64,000 nucleotides of DNA from Agelas oroides (Eukaryota > Porifera > Demospongiae > Agelasida > Agelasidae): contig OX422188.1 of the NCBI GenBank assembly GCA_949130485.1, forward strand, positions 2,255,722 through 2,319,721, written 5' to 3'. Position numbers and translations under genes: made by a program. This document shows, in pieces, positions 43,901 through 64,000 of this stretch (its first letter is position 1; the number at the start of each line of letters is the position of its first letter). A model generated the notes under the pieces. The model was not told the origin of the DNA and ran no database searches. It worked only from the letters and a program-made list of their open reading frames with translations.

Positions 43901-44307
43901 CCTGTTCTTTCGCAAGGACTTGCTGGTCCTGTAGCTGTCTTCTTCTCAGAGGGATTCTGTTTAAATGTGTAAGGCCGGACAACTAACCTGTGATTGCCAC
44001 GCAGGTAGGAGCCATTCAGTTTCTGAATTGCTTCATGGGCACATTTCTCTGAAGTAAATGAGACATATCCACAACCTTTTGGCTTGTGAGTAACACTGTT
44101 ATGAAACATTGTAATTTTGGTGACAGAGTCTTCAAAGCCATGCTTAGCAAAATGTTTTCTGATATATGTTCTTGTAAAAAAAGGCTTTGATCTAAAATAC
44201 ACCTTAGGAGATGACTCTTCTCCAGCTGAGCTAGCTTCACTCAGAGTACTGAACACTGATTCAGTGTCTGATTCATCCTCACTGTCATCTCTTGATATGG
44301 CTGCCAT
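37993..44307 (-). CDS. RRM-DEAH helicase-RBR ubiquitin ligase fusion (copy 2)
   Basis: A single open frame of 2,104 codons, paralogous to the gene at 17572-23880 and in the same orientation. RRM-like modules lie at about 35-112 (KVYFRSK, KGCGYVSF) and 347-425 (ARVTNLP, YAFVSF). The RRM seen at 255-330 of copy 1 is degraded here by a deletion around residues 296-310. A short repeat, QPTEVQPTEVQ, is at about 434-444. The helicase motifs are intact (GETGSGKST at 684-692, DEAH about two residues earlier than in copy 1, QRKGRAGR), as are HA2, the OB-like region and the later RNA-binding-like modules. The RING-IBR-RING is complete, with CPKC at 2053 and the presumed catalytic Cys at 2066 in GCNNVYC, again with Asn in place of His. 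The helicase core is almost identical in DNA to copy 1, while the N-terminus and middle have diverged. CTTATGTTTAG at about 44324 looks like a 3' splice site just before the start, as in copy 1. Both copies being open over 2,100 codons argues that both are functional. Confidence 0.93.
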   Translation of the reverse strand: MAAISRDDSEDESDTESVFSTLSEASSAGEESSPKVYFRSKPFFTRTYIRKHFAKHGFEDSVTKITMFHNSVTHKPKGCGYVSFTSEKCAHEAIQKLNGSYLRGNHRLVVRPYTFKQNPSEKKTATGPASPCERTGQLKAHSTRKGKTVNIATPQGKSQPVSDSIPLGKQPCNWKGKTLQSSSQAASVCESQCVLVPELTDSSPTSGTSCKVRVKPELHGSINSNPQSQRISSYHTQKVTVEAAKVSPSLQDINPQSSDMNQGKLLRPLISKEEMKTTIPVPFESCAFQMTKPSGNQGASSQPDATDNRKVVFATQLHQTSLHPTPLALAPSYPATSPACSLSENNEIVKARVTNLPHKIHKKALKQVFEQHGRTFAVELFDKANPPYAFVSFHTLEEAETMCAKLQNTVYRGRQLHIQVQYPAGIVQASAQVQPTEVQPTEVQHPTQANEKAKATTLYFCIPDHTSKRLLNPISKRAFHEYLKSQLQAKTGEFRIFELKRQKNRTECQVQFSSINKAKKALKILNSSSNDFSVSLTEYSAVPVVSEIKNFKSSIETKKRQYLAKHKEKLDRLIAQQRSLPKKCTLEDLFELLTEQRAVVQQQIEECRHQENEFSEFCKTLLKSLKHLQYSAPAARKPINERVATMRKDFGRECGRFLKALPIYAKRRVIVETVQANQVTILVGETGSGKSTQIVQYLYDAGLAEEGLIACTQPRKVAATTLAAHVSIEMGVKLGTVLGYKVGMSGKYSKHTKVLYLTDHALLNEFIADQELSKYSCIIIDEAHERSLHTDLLLSFIKKLLPRRQDLRVVITSATIDPALFNRYFGGNCPIVKVSGRTFPVDVIWSAHVDPQSSTTADVSTSPITMDYVSEAINVTQQIHMEESAGDILIFLTSPAETERACQILSGKVDDRAVVLPLHGKLQPQEQQKVFQKFNGKRKIIFATNVAETSVTIPGVKYIVDSGLAKELCFDPKRSMNSLEVRIISRSSAEQRKGRAGRTSEGKCYRLYSQDLYNDTMSDRMLPEILRVQLAHAILKLYEFGITDILAFDFVEQPDPVALTAAVETLTFLGAIHKDQLTDLGKKIAVLPLEPQLAKILLDGIDAGVGLEAAVAVTISSLAGNVFFRGGSDEMKSESDKKKTQFCHPAGDQMTSLLVYQNWVQQKRDQRTKWCVDNYVNAKSMRMVEETLNEIKDILSWHLSIQLPPRVASLEKAEAKLPKILFDTFIRNIGVFLGHEKIGYLTERMTGEPLVIFPGSALCQLNLIPKCVVYEKTLKTTQHFLLQVVPVKEEWIQEAIDSGKLACHPADRLSRFMVSPASIFNIGQCVLREFRKGLPEITRQLQEVCDESPLTVQHEYDKGIITVFAHSSYHTQVLQLIEGHLSNVKENLKKTQYEMGLTKQSDNVRLVMGLGGSIQHVLMPYHYRTVMTKGPPDEDWFEMMLTSLSQHGEMEKKVSKLRKRDCLLFVTFRNPVDAVDAVTSLQVPEGITIEPYLQHSSGDTGANFTLTIDWCRRKRQNFAFIDFNCLEDLEFAKRYLFQNDLEVSGSLVMFSPSNKPDKMQFYVEDVGQQVTEEALKAAVEARVPGVTVTAHLGFQKSFETTPEQLAALKNQLVNLIEKHATRGKYNLEVIPPMNSYKTFRAIASFQDPDEGQKTLDGLRLQEIGGKLLDVKLALHSSVRYTPAVYEVIKDAIMELKAELESRYGTSVRITEKQDKWGNIIIQISSDDVQTFAVAKNVLNTVMQPNVTDCQSEICRQFLLSPNCHQELDEIQSSTSTYIFADRRTMTIKIYGTEANVTLAKVELNEKLSKLEGHESKCYQLKAPGKPPGLMKHLMSLFGLDLQGLTSQEGVTAAALDPRRHTLNVFATNEAHIFISQILKGYAAEDVMPKGEENEINCCACFTSVDNPKNVFRLEYCGHAYCLDCIQLQVAPNAITFPLECAECSHPFVWQDCVNLFQRTNITCQQLAATSVKSYMMANKHAVRGCQTPNCDMVYVVSDDGKRFICSHCGIHLCTKCHVQYHDGLTCAMYQAGRHAEPEVEEWLQKNTAKRKRCPKCTVPLEKISGCNNVYCKHCHTSICWVCLKFFDSSQKCYAHLQKSHGGCF

Positions 44308-44330
44308 CAGTTTTCAGGAATTGCTAAACA

Positions 44331-45344
44331 TAAGAAATGAGCGCATAAAAATGAGCACAGTATCGTTTCATCAGGCTGTTGAAATGTAAGTATATAATAT
44401 TATACCTACTGATGTACAGCCATGTACAATGATACTAGGTAGATACATGACACAGTGTGCCTCAACCAACACATGGTTTTAGCCTCATTTTCAATGTGTA
44501 TATAGGCAATATTCATTCACACTATTGTAAAGCTTGTGGGGTAAGTAGTGAAAAATACAGTGTATAATATAATATTCACTTAGGTTTGTCTGCTCACTGT
44601 CTTACACTTATTACTGGTATTGGTATTTCTGCTTTAGACCTTCCAATAACCTTCATTTGCATGCTATAGATGTGATGTTTCTGCCGGCTTGTGATTATCA
44701 TAATATAATGCATTTCTGACACTTTTTTGATTTTGATGATAAATGGTAGTATGAATACTGAAGGATGTGAAACCCTGAGGTCAGAGGAGCAGTAAATACT
44801 GTGTTGGAGGTAGACAATGTCACAATCACTACAGTGATGTTATTCTAGAAGAGGTGATCAGTCTCATGGTGGATTTCACTTTGGAAATTATTAAAGGTTG
44901 TTAATTTTTTATAAGAGTGGATGGAGGCATGAAGCTATCACCACTGAGGGTACAACTGGATCACAAAGATTATACCTCCGGAACAGTTCAGGATGACTAC
45001 CTACACCAGAACATAAATATCATGTCAAAAATTTACTTAAGCTTCTACTACTGCACCACAGTGAATGCTTATATTTGCCAACACAAGCACATTTAGTGTC
45101 AACTTTACACTTCTAGCTGCATCGAGGAGATGCTTAAATCAGGTAAAGGTTGTACCCTACATTGAAGTTGAATAATGATCAAAAATCAACACACGGGTTA
45201 CACTGTATATGAGTTTTAAAACTGTGCTGTTGAAGAATAGTATTGTAAATAATGGAAACAAAGACAAGGTTTCATTAATTCTGGACTTAGCTAATGTCCA
45301 GCATTCATAGTCTTCTTTAAATGGCAGAACTAGAACACTATCGA
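44331..45344. other. no gene seen
   Basis: Upstream of the second helicase gene. It may contain the non-coding first exon and promoter, but I cannot place them. Confidence 0.35.
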
Positions 45345-45410
45345 ATCCCAAATCGAGTCCATAATCTAGTCCATAGTCCAGTCCAGAGTCAAGGTTTTGT
45401 ATACCTACCC
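45345..45410 (+). repeat. dispersed repeat with CCATAGTCCAGTCCAGAGTC (copy 1)
   Basis: Shares ATCGAGTCCATAATCTAGTC and TAGTCCAGTCCAGAGTC with 46170-46250, in the same orientation about 830 bp away. Confidence 0.55.
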
Positions 45411-45679
45411 ACTTATTGAATGACTATAAAGCTTGTATAAATACCAACCAAAACTGTATGCAAACCGATGATTCACAGAATGGCAGGCTTATTCCTGTAG
45501 CCTTTGACATCTTTCCTAACATCTATTCTCATGAGAGGTGATTTCAAATCCAAATGTTGAGCAACAGTAGGAACGGACATTTGTGCAACTTGCTCATACA
45601 GCCTCCCAACCCAGCTGGTTGGCAAGGACTCATAGGAGTTGCATTATAAAGCTTTAGTAGGAAAGAAAATCCACAGAGA

Positions 45680-45750
45680 TCCAGCTTGCAGTCAAACCTG
45701 GGACCTTGTGAATACTAGTCAGATGCTCTTACCACTGAGCTACTGGACCC
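45680..45750 (-). repeat. tRNA-derived repeat (SINE-like)
   Basis: The minus strand reads GGGTCCAGTAGCTCAGTGGT, then AAGAGCA (A box) and later GGTTTGACTGC (B box). The anticodon arm does not fold well, so this is a degraded tRNA-like head, not a gene. Confidence 0.5.
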
Positions 45751-45940
45751 ATGGCAGAGGAGTAGAAGCAAGCCTTGTATCAGCCAGGCTAGAGGCCTCA
45801 GTGACTTCAGCTGTGAGGTACACTGCCTATAATTTGTAAATGGGGATCCCCTGCGAAAGGGGTTGTTGGTCTGGGGTAGACTGGCTGTACAAGCACATTG
45901 CCTGAGCAGATACACTCACTTATCCACCACCTCAGCCTCT

Positions 45941-45989
45941 TGTCTCACAAACCACACCCTTCACATAGGGTGTGGTTTGTGAGACTATA
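45941..45989. mobile_element. 49-bp foldback with flanking direct repeat
   Basis: TGTCTCACAAACCACACCC and GGGTGTGGTTTGTGAGAC are inverse. CTCAGCCTCT lies on both sides (45931-45940 and 45990-45999). Termini are similar to the TAGTCTC elements. Confidence 0.65.
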
Positions 45990-46169
45990 CTCAGCCTCTA
46001 CCTCTATCTCCCAACGCATTGTCTAGACCTTAAACGCTGACATATATGCTGAAAAACTCCATAGGAATCTGTATAATCACAACCTTTGGCACAAGACTGT
46101 AAGCGATCAAAAAGTGGATGGTGGGAAGGCCTGGAAACGTGAGGTTAGTTCATAGATTCTGCTTTCCAG

Positions 46170-46250
46170 TCTAAAATCAAGTCCAAAATCGAGTCCATAG
46201 TCCAGTTCATTGTCCAGTCCAGAGTCCAGTTTTGTACCTACCTTCAATAA
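46170..46250 (+). repeat. dispersed repeat with CCATAGTCCAGTCCAGAGTC-like sequence (copy 2)
   Basis: Second copy of the repeat at 45345-45410, with additional GAGTCCA-type short tandems. Confidence 0.55.
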
Positions 46251-46264
46251 GCTGCAAAATTACT

Positions 46265-46425
46265 ATTATGTACACTATCAACAAAGTTTGATAGCTGAAG
46301 ATTTTGTTTTGATAGCGTATAAGTGGACTGAAAGGACAAAAACTGCCTTAATTAGCTTCAGTCCACTTATACGCTATCAAAGCAAAATCTTTAGCTATCA
46401 AAACTTCGTTGATAGTGTACATAAT
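46265..46425. mobile_element. 161-bp foldback element
   Basis: Arms of about 70 bp: ATTATGTACACTATCAAC on the left, its inverse on the right, and TTTTGATAGCGTATAAGTGG against CCACTTATACGCTATCAAA inside. Confidence 0.8.
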
Positions 46426-47144
46426 ATATTGCCAAAGAGGAGTAACAACTGATTTAGTTTGGCAGTTTGGTAACTATGCCTATATTGCTCAGCTTGTAGT
46501 ACTTCAGAAACCTAACATAAAGCTCCAAGCAAACTGTAAACAAGCTACAAATACTAAAGGTAGGTATGACAAGTATATTTCCAAGCTTGTACTAAGTGTG
46601 AAACCTACGCTGTAAAAACACTTGGGTTACTTCAACCACATTTTTAGGTTGCATCCATCGGTATGACTTTATTCAAGGATGCTAACGTTTCCTTGAAAGT
46701 CCATTGAGAAGCTTTTTAGTTAAGTCAGTCTCTTCTTTCAGAAGACTTATTTGGTTACATTCCTGGCATTTCTACCATAATCGTGCAAAAAAAAACACAA
46801 AAAAAACTGCAGGTGCAGATGTGTATATGATCAAGGAAACACCAAAGCTCACCACCACAGTGTACAGTGAGGAGAGAGATATAACACAGAAGACACAACA
46901 TGTAGTCTTGACCCCTTCTTTTGTGATAATTATGGTTGTCCACATTGTAGTAACACGTCATGGTTGGTAAAGAGCAATAAATTTCATGACCCAAGTACAG
47001 AGTACACTATATACATAATAGCAGCACCTTAATTTGCAGAAAGCCATTCACGAGTCTAATAAGTCTCACCATAGCTTGTACTCTTATTGCTAAATTATAC
47101 CGTGAAATGGCCGTAGAATTGGTAATGGATGTTAGATAGATATT

Positions 47145-47314
47145 AGCTATAATAAGGCAGTACATTTAGTCAAGTACTAGTACTTTTCACAAATTACTTT
47201 ACTCTGCTTGGTTACTACATACCTATAATAGCTATAATAAGGCAGTACATTTAGTCAAGTACTAGTACTTTTCACAAATTACTTTATTCTGCTTGGTTAC
47301 TACATACCTATAAT
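47145..47314 (+). repeat. 85-bp tandem duplication
   Basis: Two almost identical copies start at 47145 and 47230 (AGCTATAATAAGGCAGTACA ... TACATACCTATAAT). One C/T difference was seen, so the duplication is recent. Confidence 0.9.
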
Positions 47315-47860
47315 AGCTAGGAAGGCAGGCAGTCAAGTAACTAATCTCAGATTCTAAGTCTGATCGAAGTCGCAAGATAACCAAAAAATAACCGATGCTA
47401 TATACGGCTAACCTGAAACGTTGAAAATGGTGATGTAAAAAATCCGAATAAGAGTCGTACTGGCTTCAGCTCTGAACGGTCAACTCAAATTCACTTTGGT
47501 GATAAACAAGGAAGTGAGTCTCGTGCCGAGGGCGGGGAGTAGTATAGTTCGCGTGTGGCCACACCCAGTTTCACGAGAACTTGCTTTGCGCCGCAGACAA
47601 AACAAAAACATTAGTTTCCTAATCAGCACTCACTTGACCAAAGACTATCACCCCCCTCCGTTGCACTGGTGTCAAAGGGACGCCAGGGTGAATGAGTTCC
47701 CGCTCATTGGTCCCTAAGGGGGCCCCCGGGGTTAGAATGACTCCCCATCAAACGTCTAGATACAGCGTATTGAACGTCCTTTAGCAAAGTGTTGGTCGCA
47801 GCACGGTGTATTGCGTGGTTACACTTGTTGTCAGAGACAGTCATCACTGCCGACATTAAT

Positions 47861-48956
47861 TAGAGTAAGTGACCAATTGTCGGACGGACTAATATTCGGA
47901 CGCTTGTTTCAGGCAAACGAAAGGTTTTCTGCATTTCATCTTGCGCCAGTTTGTAGACCTACTTGCATACTATTTGCAATCCAAAGATGAACTCGCTGCG
48001 GTATCGCTTCGCGGTACTACAGGCTAACGAAATTAGCGTCCGAAAACTGCAGATTTCGGACGATACGATCAATTTTCGGACGTTGCTTATACATAAGCTG
48101 GAGAAAAGCATAGAGTTACCAAATTCGGTAGGCAGGTACTCCTATCCTTCTCCTCACAAAGCTCCAAATTTTGGGTTCTGCTGCACTTGGCCGATGTAAT
48201 AGCAAGACGTCATTCGCAGGCTATCGCCTGATCAATGTTCAGACACACGTAAACAGAATTCATGCAGCAGTTAGCCTCGTACCCATGCAGGCACCTCCCC
48301 AGCCTGAGTACGAGACTATGCAGCGGTATTTACCGCGCTATAAAACGTGATATAAATACTTGCTACCTCTATTCTTGTGTGAATTTGCAATTGAATCAGA
48401 AATCTCAGGTACTGGGACCGTCCATTATGCCTTCAGTGATAGTGTGACTAGTCTGTATGAGTATTCATATCACTATATTGTGTTTTACGGCATGGTAAAT
48501 AGTCTGCATGGTCTCGTACCTAGGCTGGGGAGGTGCCTACATGAGTACGAGGCTAACTGCTGCACACGTGTGTCCGAATATTGATCAGACGATAGCCTGC
48601 GAATGATGTCTTGCTATTACATCGGCAAAGTGCAGCAGAACCCAAAATTTGGAGCTTTGTGAGGGAAAGAATAGGAGTACTTGTCTACCGAATTTGGCAG
48701 CTCTACGCTGCTCTCCAGCTTCTATTTAAGCAATGTCCGAAAATTGATCGTATCGTCCGAAATCTGCAGTTTTCGGACGCTAATTTCGTTAGCCTATAGT
48801 ACCGTGAAGCGACACCGCAGCAAGTTCATCTTTGGATTGCAAATAGTACGCAAGTAGGTCTACAAACTGGCGCAAGATCGAAATGCAGAAAATCTTTCGT
48901 TTGCCTGAAACAAGCGTCCGAATATTAGTCCGTCCGACAATTGGTCACTTACTCTA
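47861..48956. mobile_element. 1.1-kb foldback with ~450-bp inverted arms
   Basis: Left arm from TAGAGTAAGTGACCAATTG, right arm ending CAATTGGTCACTTACTCTA. Arms stay alignable for about 450 bp (AAATTAGCGTCCGAAAACTG and its inverse CAGTTTTCGGACGCTAATTT) around a spacer of about 190 bp. TTCGGACG recurs in both orientations. No target duplication was seen. A TAGCCTCGTACCC ... GTACGAGACTA unit (about 48272-48318) lies in the left arm, with near-identical 9-mers TGCAGCAGT/TGCAGCGGT beside it, and in inverse in the right arm. No protein is encoded. Confidence 0.85.
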
Positions 48957-49044
48957 CTGGGAGAGCTACGTGCTATTTTGTGGCTGCCGAGAGCTATCTT
49001 TTGTATATGGCAAGTACGCTGAAGGGCGCGATGACTTTCTTTTT

Positions 49045-50480
49045 TAAAGTTTTTTTATAACAGTTCTGCAAGATGCAAGGATACAATAATAGCAAAGTGC
49101 TAACTGATGATTGTACCGTAGGTAATAAAGGGGGATAAATACTTACATTATACATAATTGAGTTGCAATAAAGGAGTATAAAGAGTCACAACCATGTACT
49201 GGAGGGGGGAGGGAGTACCATAAGTCAATAGTGTGGGGAGAAAAGGAGAACTGATGTGCATTAGAATAGGTAACAGGTCTCAGAAGTAGAAAGGTGCTGT
49301 TGTTTCTCAAGTTTAGAGGCAGGTTTCTCCAGACAACAGGTGCGCTAGGGAAGTCAAGCTGCCCTTGAATGACTTGGTAGAGGAAGCACAGTTTATGTAA
49401 CGCCTTCTGCTTTCTAGAGTGAGCAGATTACTAGACTGCAATAGTGTGGCATAGTCAGCATTCCAATCCCTCATACACATCCTGAGTGCAAATTTCTGTA
49501 CTCTCTCCAGTGAGTCAGAGAGGCCTTGTTGGTGGGGGTCCCAAACTGGAGCTGCATATTCAAGGTGTGGTCAAACAAATGTTAGATAAAGTTGCAGCAG
49601 GGTCGAGCTGCTTGTATGGCCATAAAACTTCTGATAGATGATACCGGCCTGTCGCCTAGCCCTTGTACAGATTTCAGAAATGTGGGTAGACCAGTTCAGA
49701 GTGGATGTTATCCATACACCAAGATATTTATAGGAATTGACTCTCTCTAGACAGCAGTTGTTGATAAGAAGGGGGGAGTTAGGTATGATGGGCTGTTTCT
49801 TTCTAGATATGATCATGTACTTGCATTTGGTAGTGTTAAATTACCATCAGTCCAAGCACACAGAATGTTGACATCACCTTGCAGATCATGATAGTCGACA
49901 GATGTGTAAATTGGGTGGAAGCTAAAGCAAGATGTCATCTGCATAAAGAGACATAGTTCCATCAGACAAGGGGATCATGGTGATGTCATTGACATCAGCA
50001 ATGAACAACAATGGCCCAAGAACAGAGCCTTGAGGAACTCCAGAGTAAACAGGCAAGATGTCTGATGAGGAGCTGTTTACGCAAACATACTGATGCCTAA
50101 AGTTTAGGTAGTGAGTTAACCATTTCAAGATGTGAGAATGGACATTAAGGTCTTTGAGCTTCTGTAATAGGGGTCGGTGGGGGACTGTGTCGAACACTTT
50201 ACTAAAGTCAAAGAATGCAGCGCAGATGTCAAGTCCTGAGTCGAGTAGTCTGTGCCAGTTATCAGTAGCGGCGAGTAAAGCTCCATGCAGTGGTGGATTT
50301 ACCACGGGTAAAGCCCCACTGTTGGGCAGAGAGAGGATGGAATTCTTTAGTGGTCAACCAGTAGGTTTCTCACATGCTTTTCCAGAAGTTTGCTCAACAC
50401 AGAGAGCAGTGAGATTGGGCGGTAGTTTCCTGGATTGGACTTGTTGTGTGATTTTGGAATGGTGAATGCACCAAACTCCC
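49045..50480 (-). pseudogene. LINE reverse-transcriptase remnant, 3' part
   Basis: Minus-strand translation gives IPKSHNKSNPGNYRPISLL, FDFSKVFDTVPHRPLLQKL, GVPQGSVLGPLLFI and YADDILL (the catalytic YADD box). Then come YKYLGVWITSTLNWSTHI, PHLEYAAPVWDPHQQGL and RDWNADYATLL. This is a Jockey/CR1-type non-LTR reverse transcriptase C-terminal half. Stops and frame changes interrupt it (TAG after DDILL, a stop near 50340). An A-rich tail in the minus sense lies at about 49045-49065. Confidence 0.85.
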
Positions 50481-50539
50481 CACCCACCTCCTCCTTCTCC
50501 TCCCCCCATGTCATGGTAGCTAGTTATTCACTTCTATAT

Positions 50540-50870
50540 TCACTTTGTGTCTTGTGTTGTATCAATACGTGTGATAGAACAGTATAGGTGCTTCGCACTG
50601 TGCCTTCACAGATATACCTTCCGCAATATATTGAAGGATATACCTTCCTCGTACCCAGGCTTCTTATGCTCTGAAGACGAAGTCTATGAGCTACTGTGCA
50701 CTCTTGATACCACCAAAAGCAGTGGTGATGATGAAATCTCTGCACGTATGCTCAAAGAGACCGCCTTGCATGAGCATTACTCCTGTTGTCACTCAACGTT
50801 TCAACATCTCACTTGAACTTGGTGAAATTCCTGATGAATGGAAGATTGCCCGCGTTTCACCCCAGACTTC
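50540..50870 (+). pseudogene. inverted 5' part of the same LINE
   Basis: The plus strand reads SEDEVYELLCTLDTTKSSG, DDEISARMLKETA, FNISLELGEIPDEWKIARVSP, the reverse-transcriptase stretch that precedes NYRPISLL. A small frame change lies near 50765. It meets the minus-strand remnant head to head. Confidence 0.8.
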
Positions 50871-51313
50871 CATCATAAGCCATGCAGTTTCGCCTCTGCC
50901 ACCACTTCTATTCTATCTCCCACCTCTCTCTCCCCCAACTACAATGCCATCTTTCTCTCGTACCCAGGCTCCTCCCCATGCCCTTTTGGGCCTAAATATT
51001 GGTAGTAACACAACTACAAAGGTCAAGTTTATAGAACAGACATTTCCTTAGTGCAAGCAAAAGTGCTGCCAAGGGAGTGACTATAAGTCGTAACAAAAAA
51101 TATTGTTGGCCACCATGCACATGCAGTCACTGACTGAACGTCCACTCACTGTGGCAAGAAAATAACATTAATTATCCTTCAGTTATTTGTTGACCATACC
51201 AAGCAATGAATTTAGAATATAGGGTCAGCAGGTATAAAATATTTTACAGTACTGTATAGTGAACAGTTTGTGGTCAGTCTATAATTATAGAGGTTTATAT
51301 ACAAATACTGAAG

Positions 51314-63900
<12,587 letters not shown>

Positions 63901-64000
63901 ATGTACCAACAGAGCTTTTGTACTGACTTGTACAATGTAGTATTATGCATGACTACAAATGCAGTATGTCTGAGCGCATAACAATAAAGCCAGCATCCAT

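Noticed and set aside
45345-46250. LTR pair
   Set aside because: The direct repeats are short and imperfect, with no TG/CA ends or primer-binding site seen.
47861-48956. Long terminal repeats of a retrotransposon
   Set aside because: The arms are inverted, not direct, and no reverse transcriptase lies between them.

Overview
The window looks like nuclear DNA of an early-branching animal, most likely a demosponge. The evidence is genes split into many short exons with GT-AG introns, an extracellular protein built from immunoglobulin and Calx-beta modules, a death-domain protein, a beta-helix/multi-pass membrane protein of a type I associate with sponges, and a dense load of small DNA transposons, tRNA-derived repeats and foldbacks. 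The sponge assignment is an inference from gene types, not from a database search.

Layout. 1-4500 holds a dead THAP/DDE transposase, a non-autonomous element with a microsatellite near its 3' end, and a 1.1-kb inverted-terminal-repeat element. 5141-7255 (minus) is a death-domain gene whose exon junctions can be resolved. 7276-9000 holds two small elements with perfect 9-bp target duplications, palindromes and a 172-bp tandem array. 9063-11050 (minus) is a frameshifted copy of a repetitive gene family. 11112-15577 (minus) is a beta-helix/membrane gene broken by two hAT-like insertions and a foldback.

The centre carries two single-exon paralogues in the same orientation, 17572-23880 and 37993-44307. 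Each encodes about 2,100 residues: RRM modules, a complete DEAH helicase, HA2 and OB-like regions, RNA-binding-like modules and a C-terminal RING-IBR-RING. This joins RNA unwinding and ubiquitin transfer in one chain. The nearest architecture I know is plant DEAH11/DEAH12. The duplicated unit includes about 400 bp of 3' flank and ends at a minisatellite. The helicase core is nearly identical between copies at the DNA level while the N-terminal part has diverged, which suggests gene conversion. These genes are the most interesting system in the window.

Between and after the paralogues are a four-copy tandem of a tRNA-derived repeat, two more copies of the microsatellite element, several hAT-like and other short elements, a 1.1-kb near-palindrome (47861-48956) and a LINE whose 5' part is inverted in the way twin priming predicts (49045-50870). 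From 51314 to near the window end runs a plus-strand gene with a signal peptide, a NIDO-like region, repeated Ig-like domains and one Calx-beta domain. It holds a perfect 204-bp internal exon duplication and at least two frame breaks that may be real or sequence errors.
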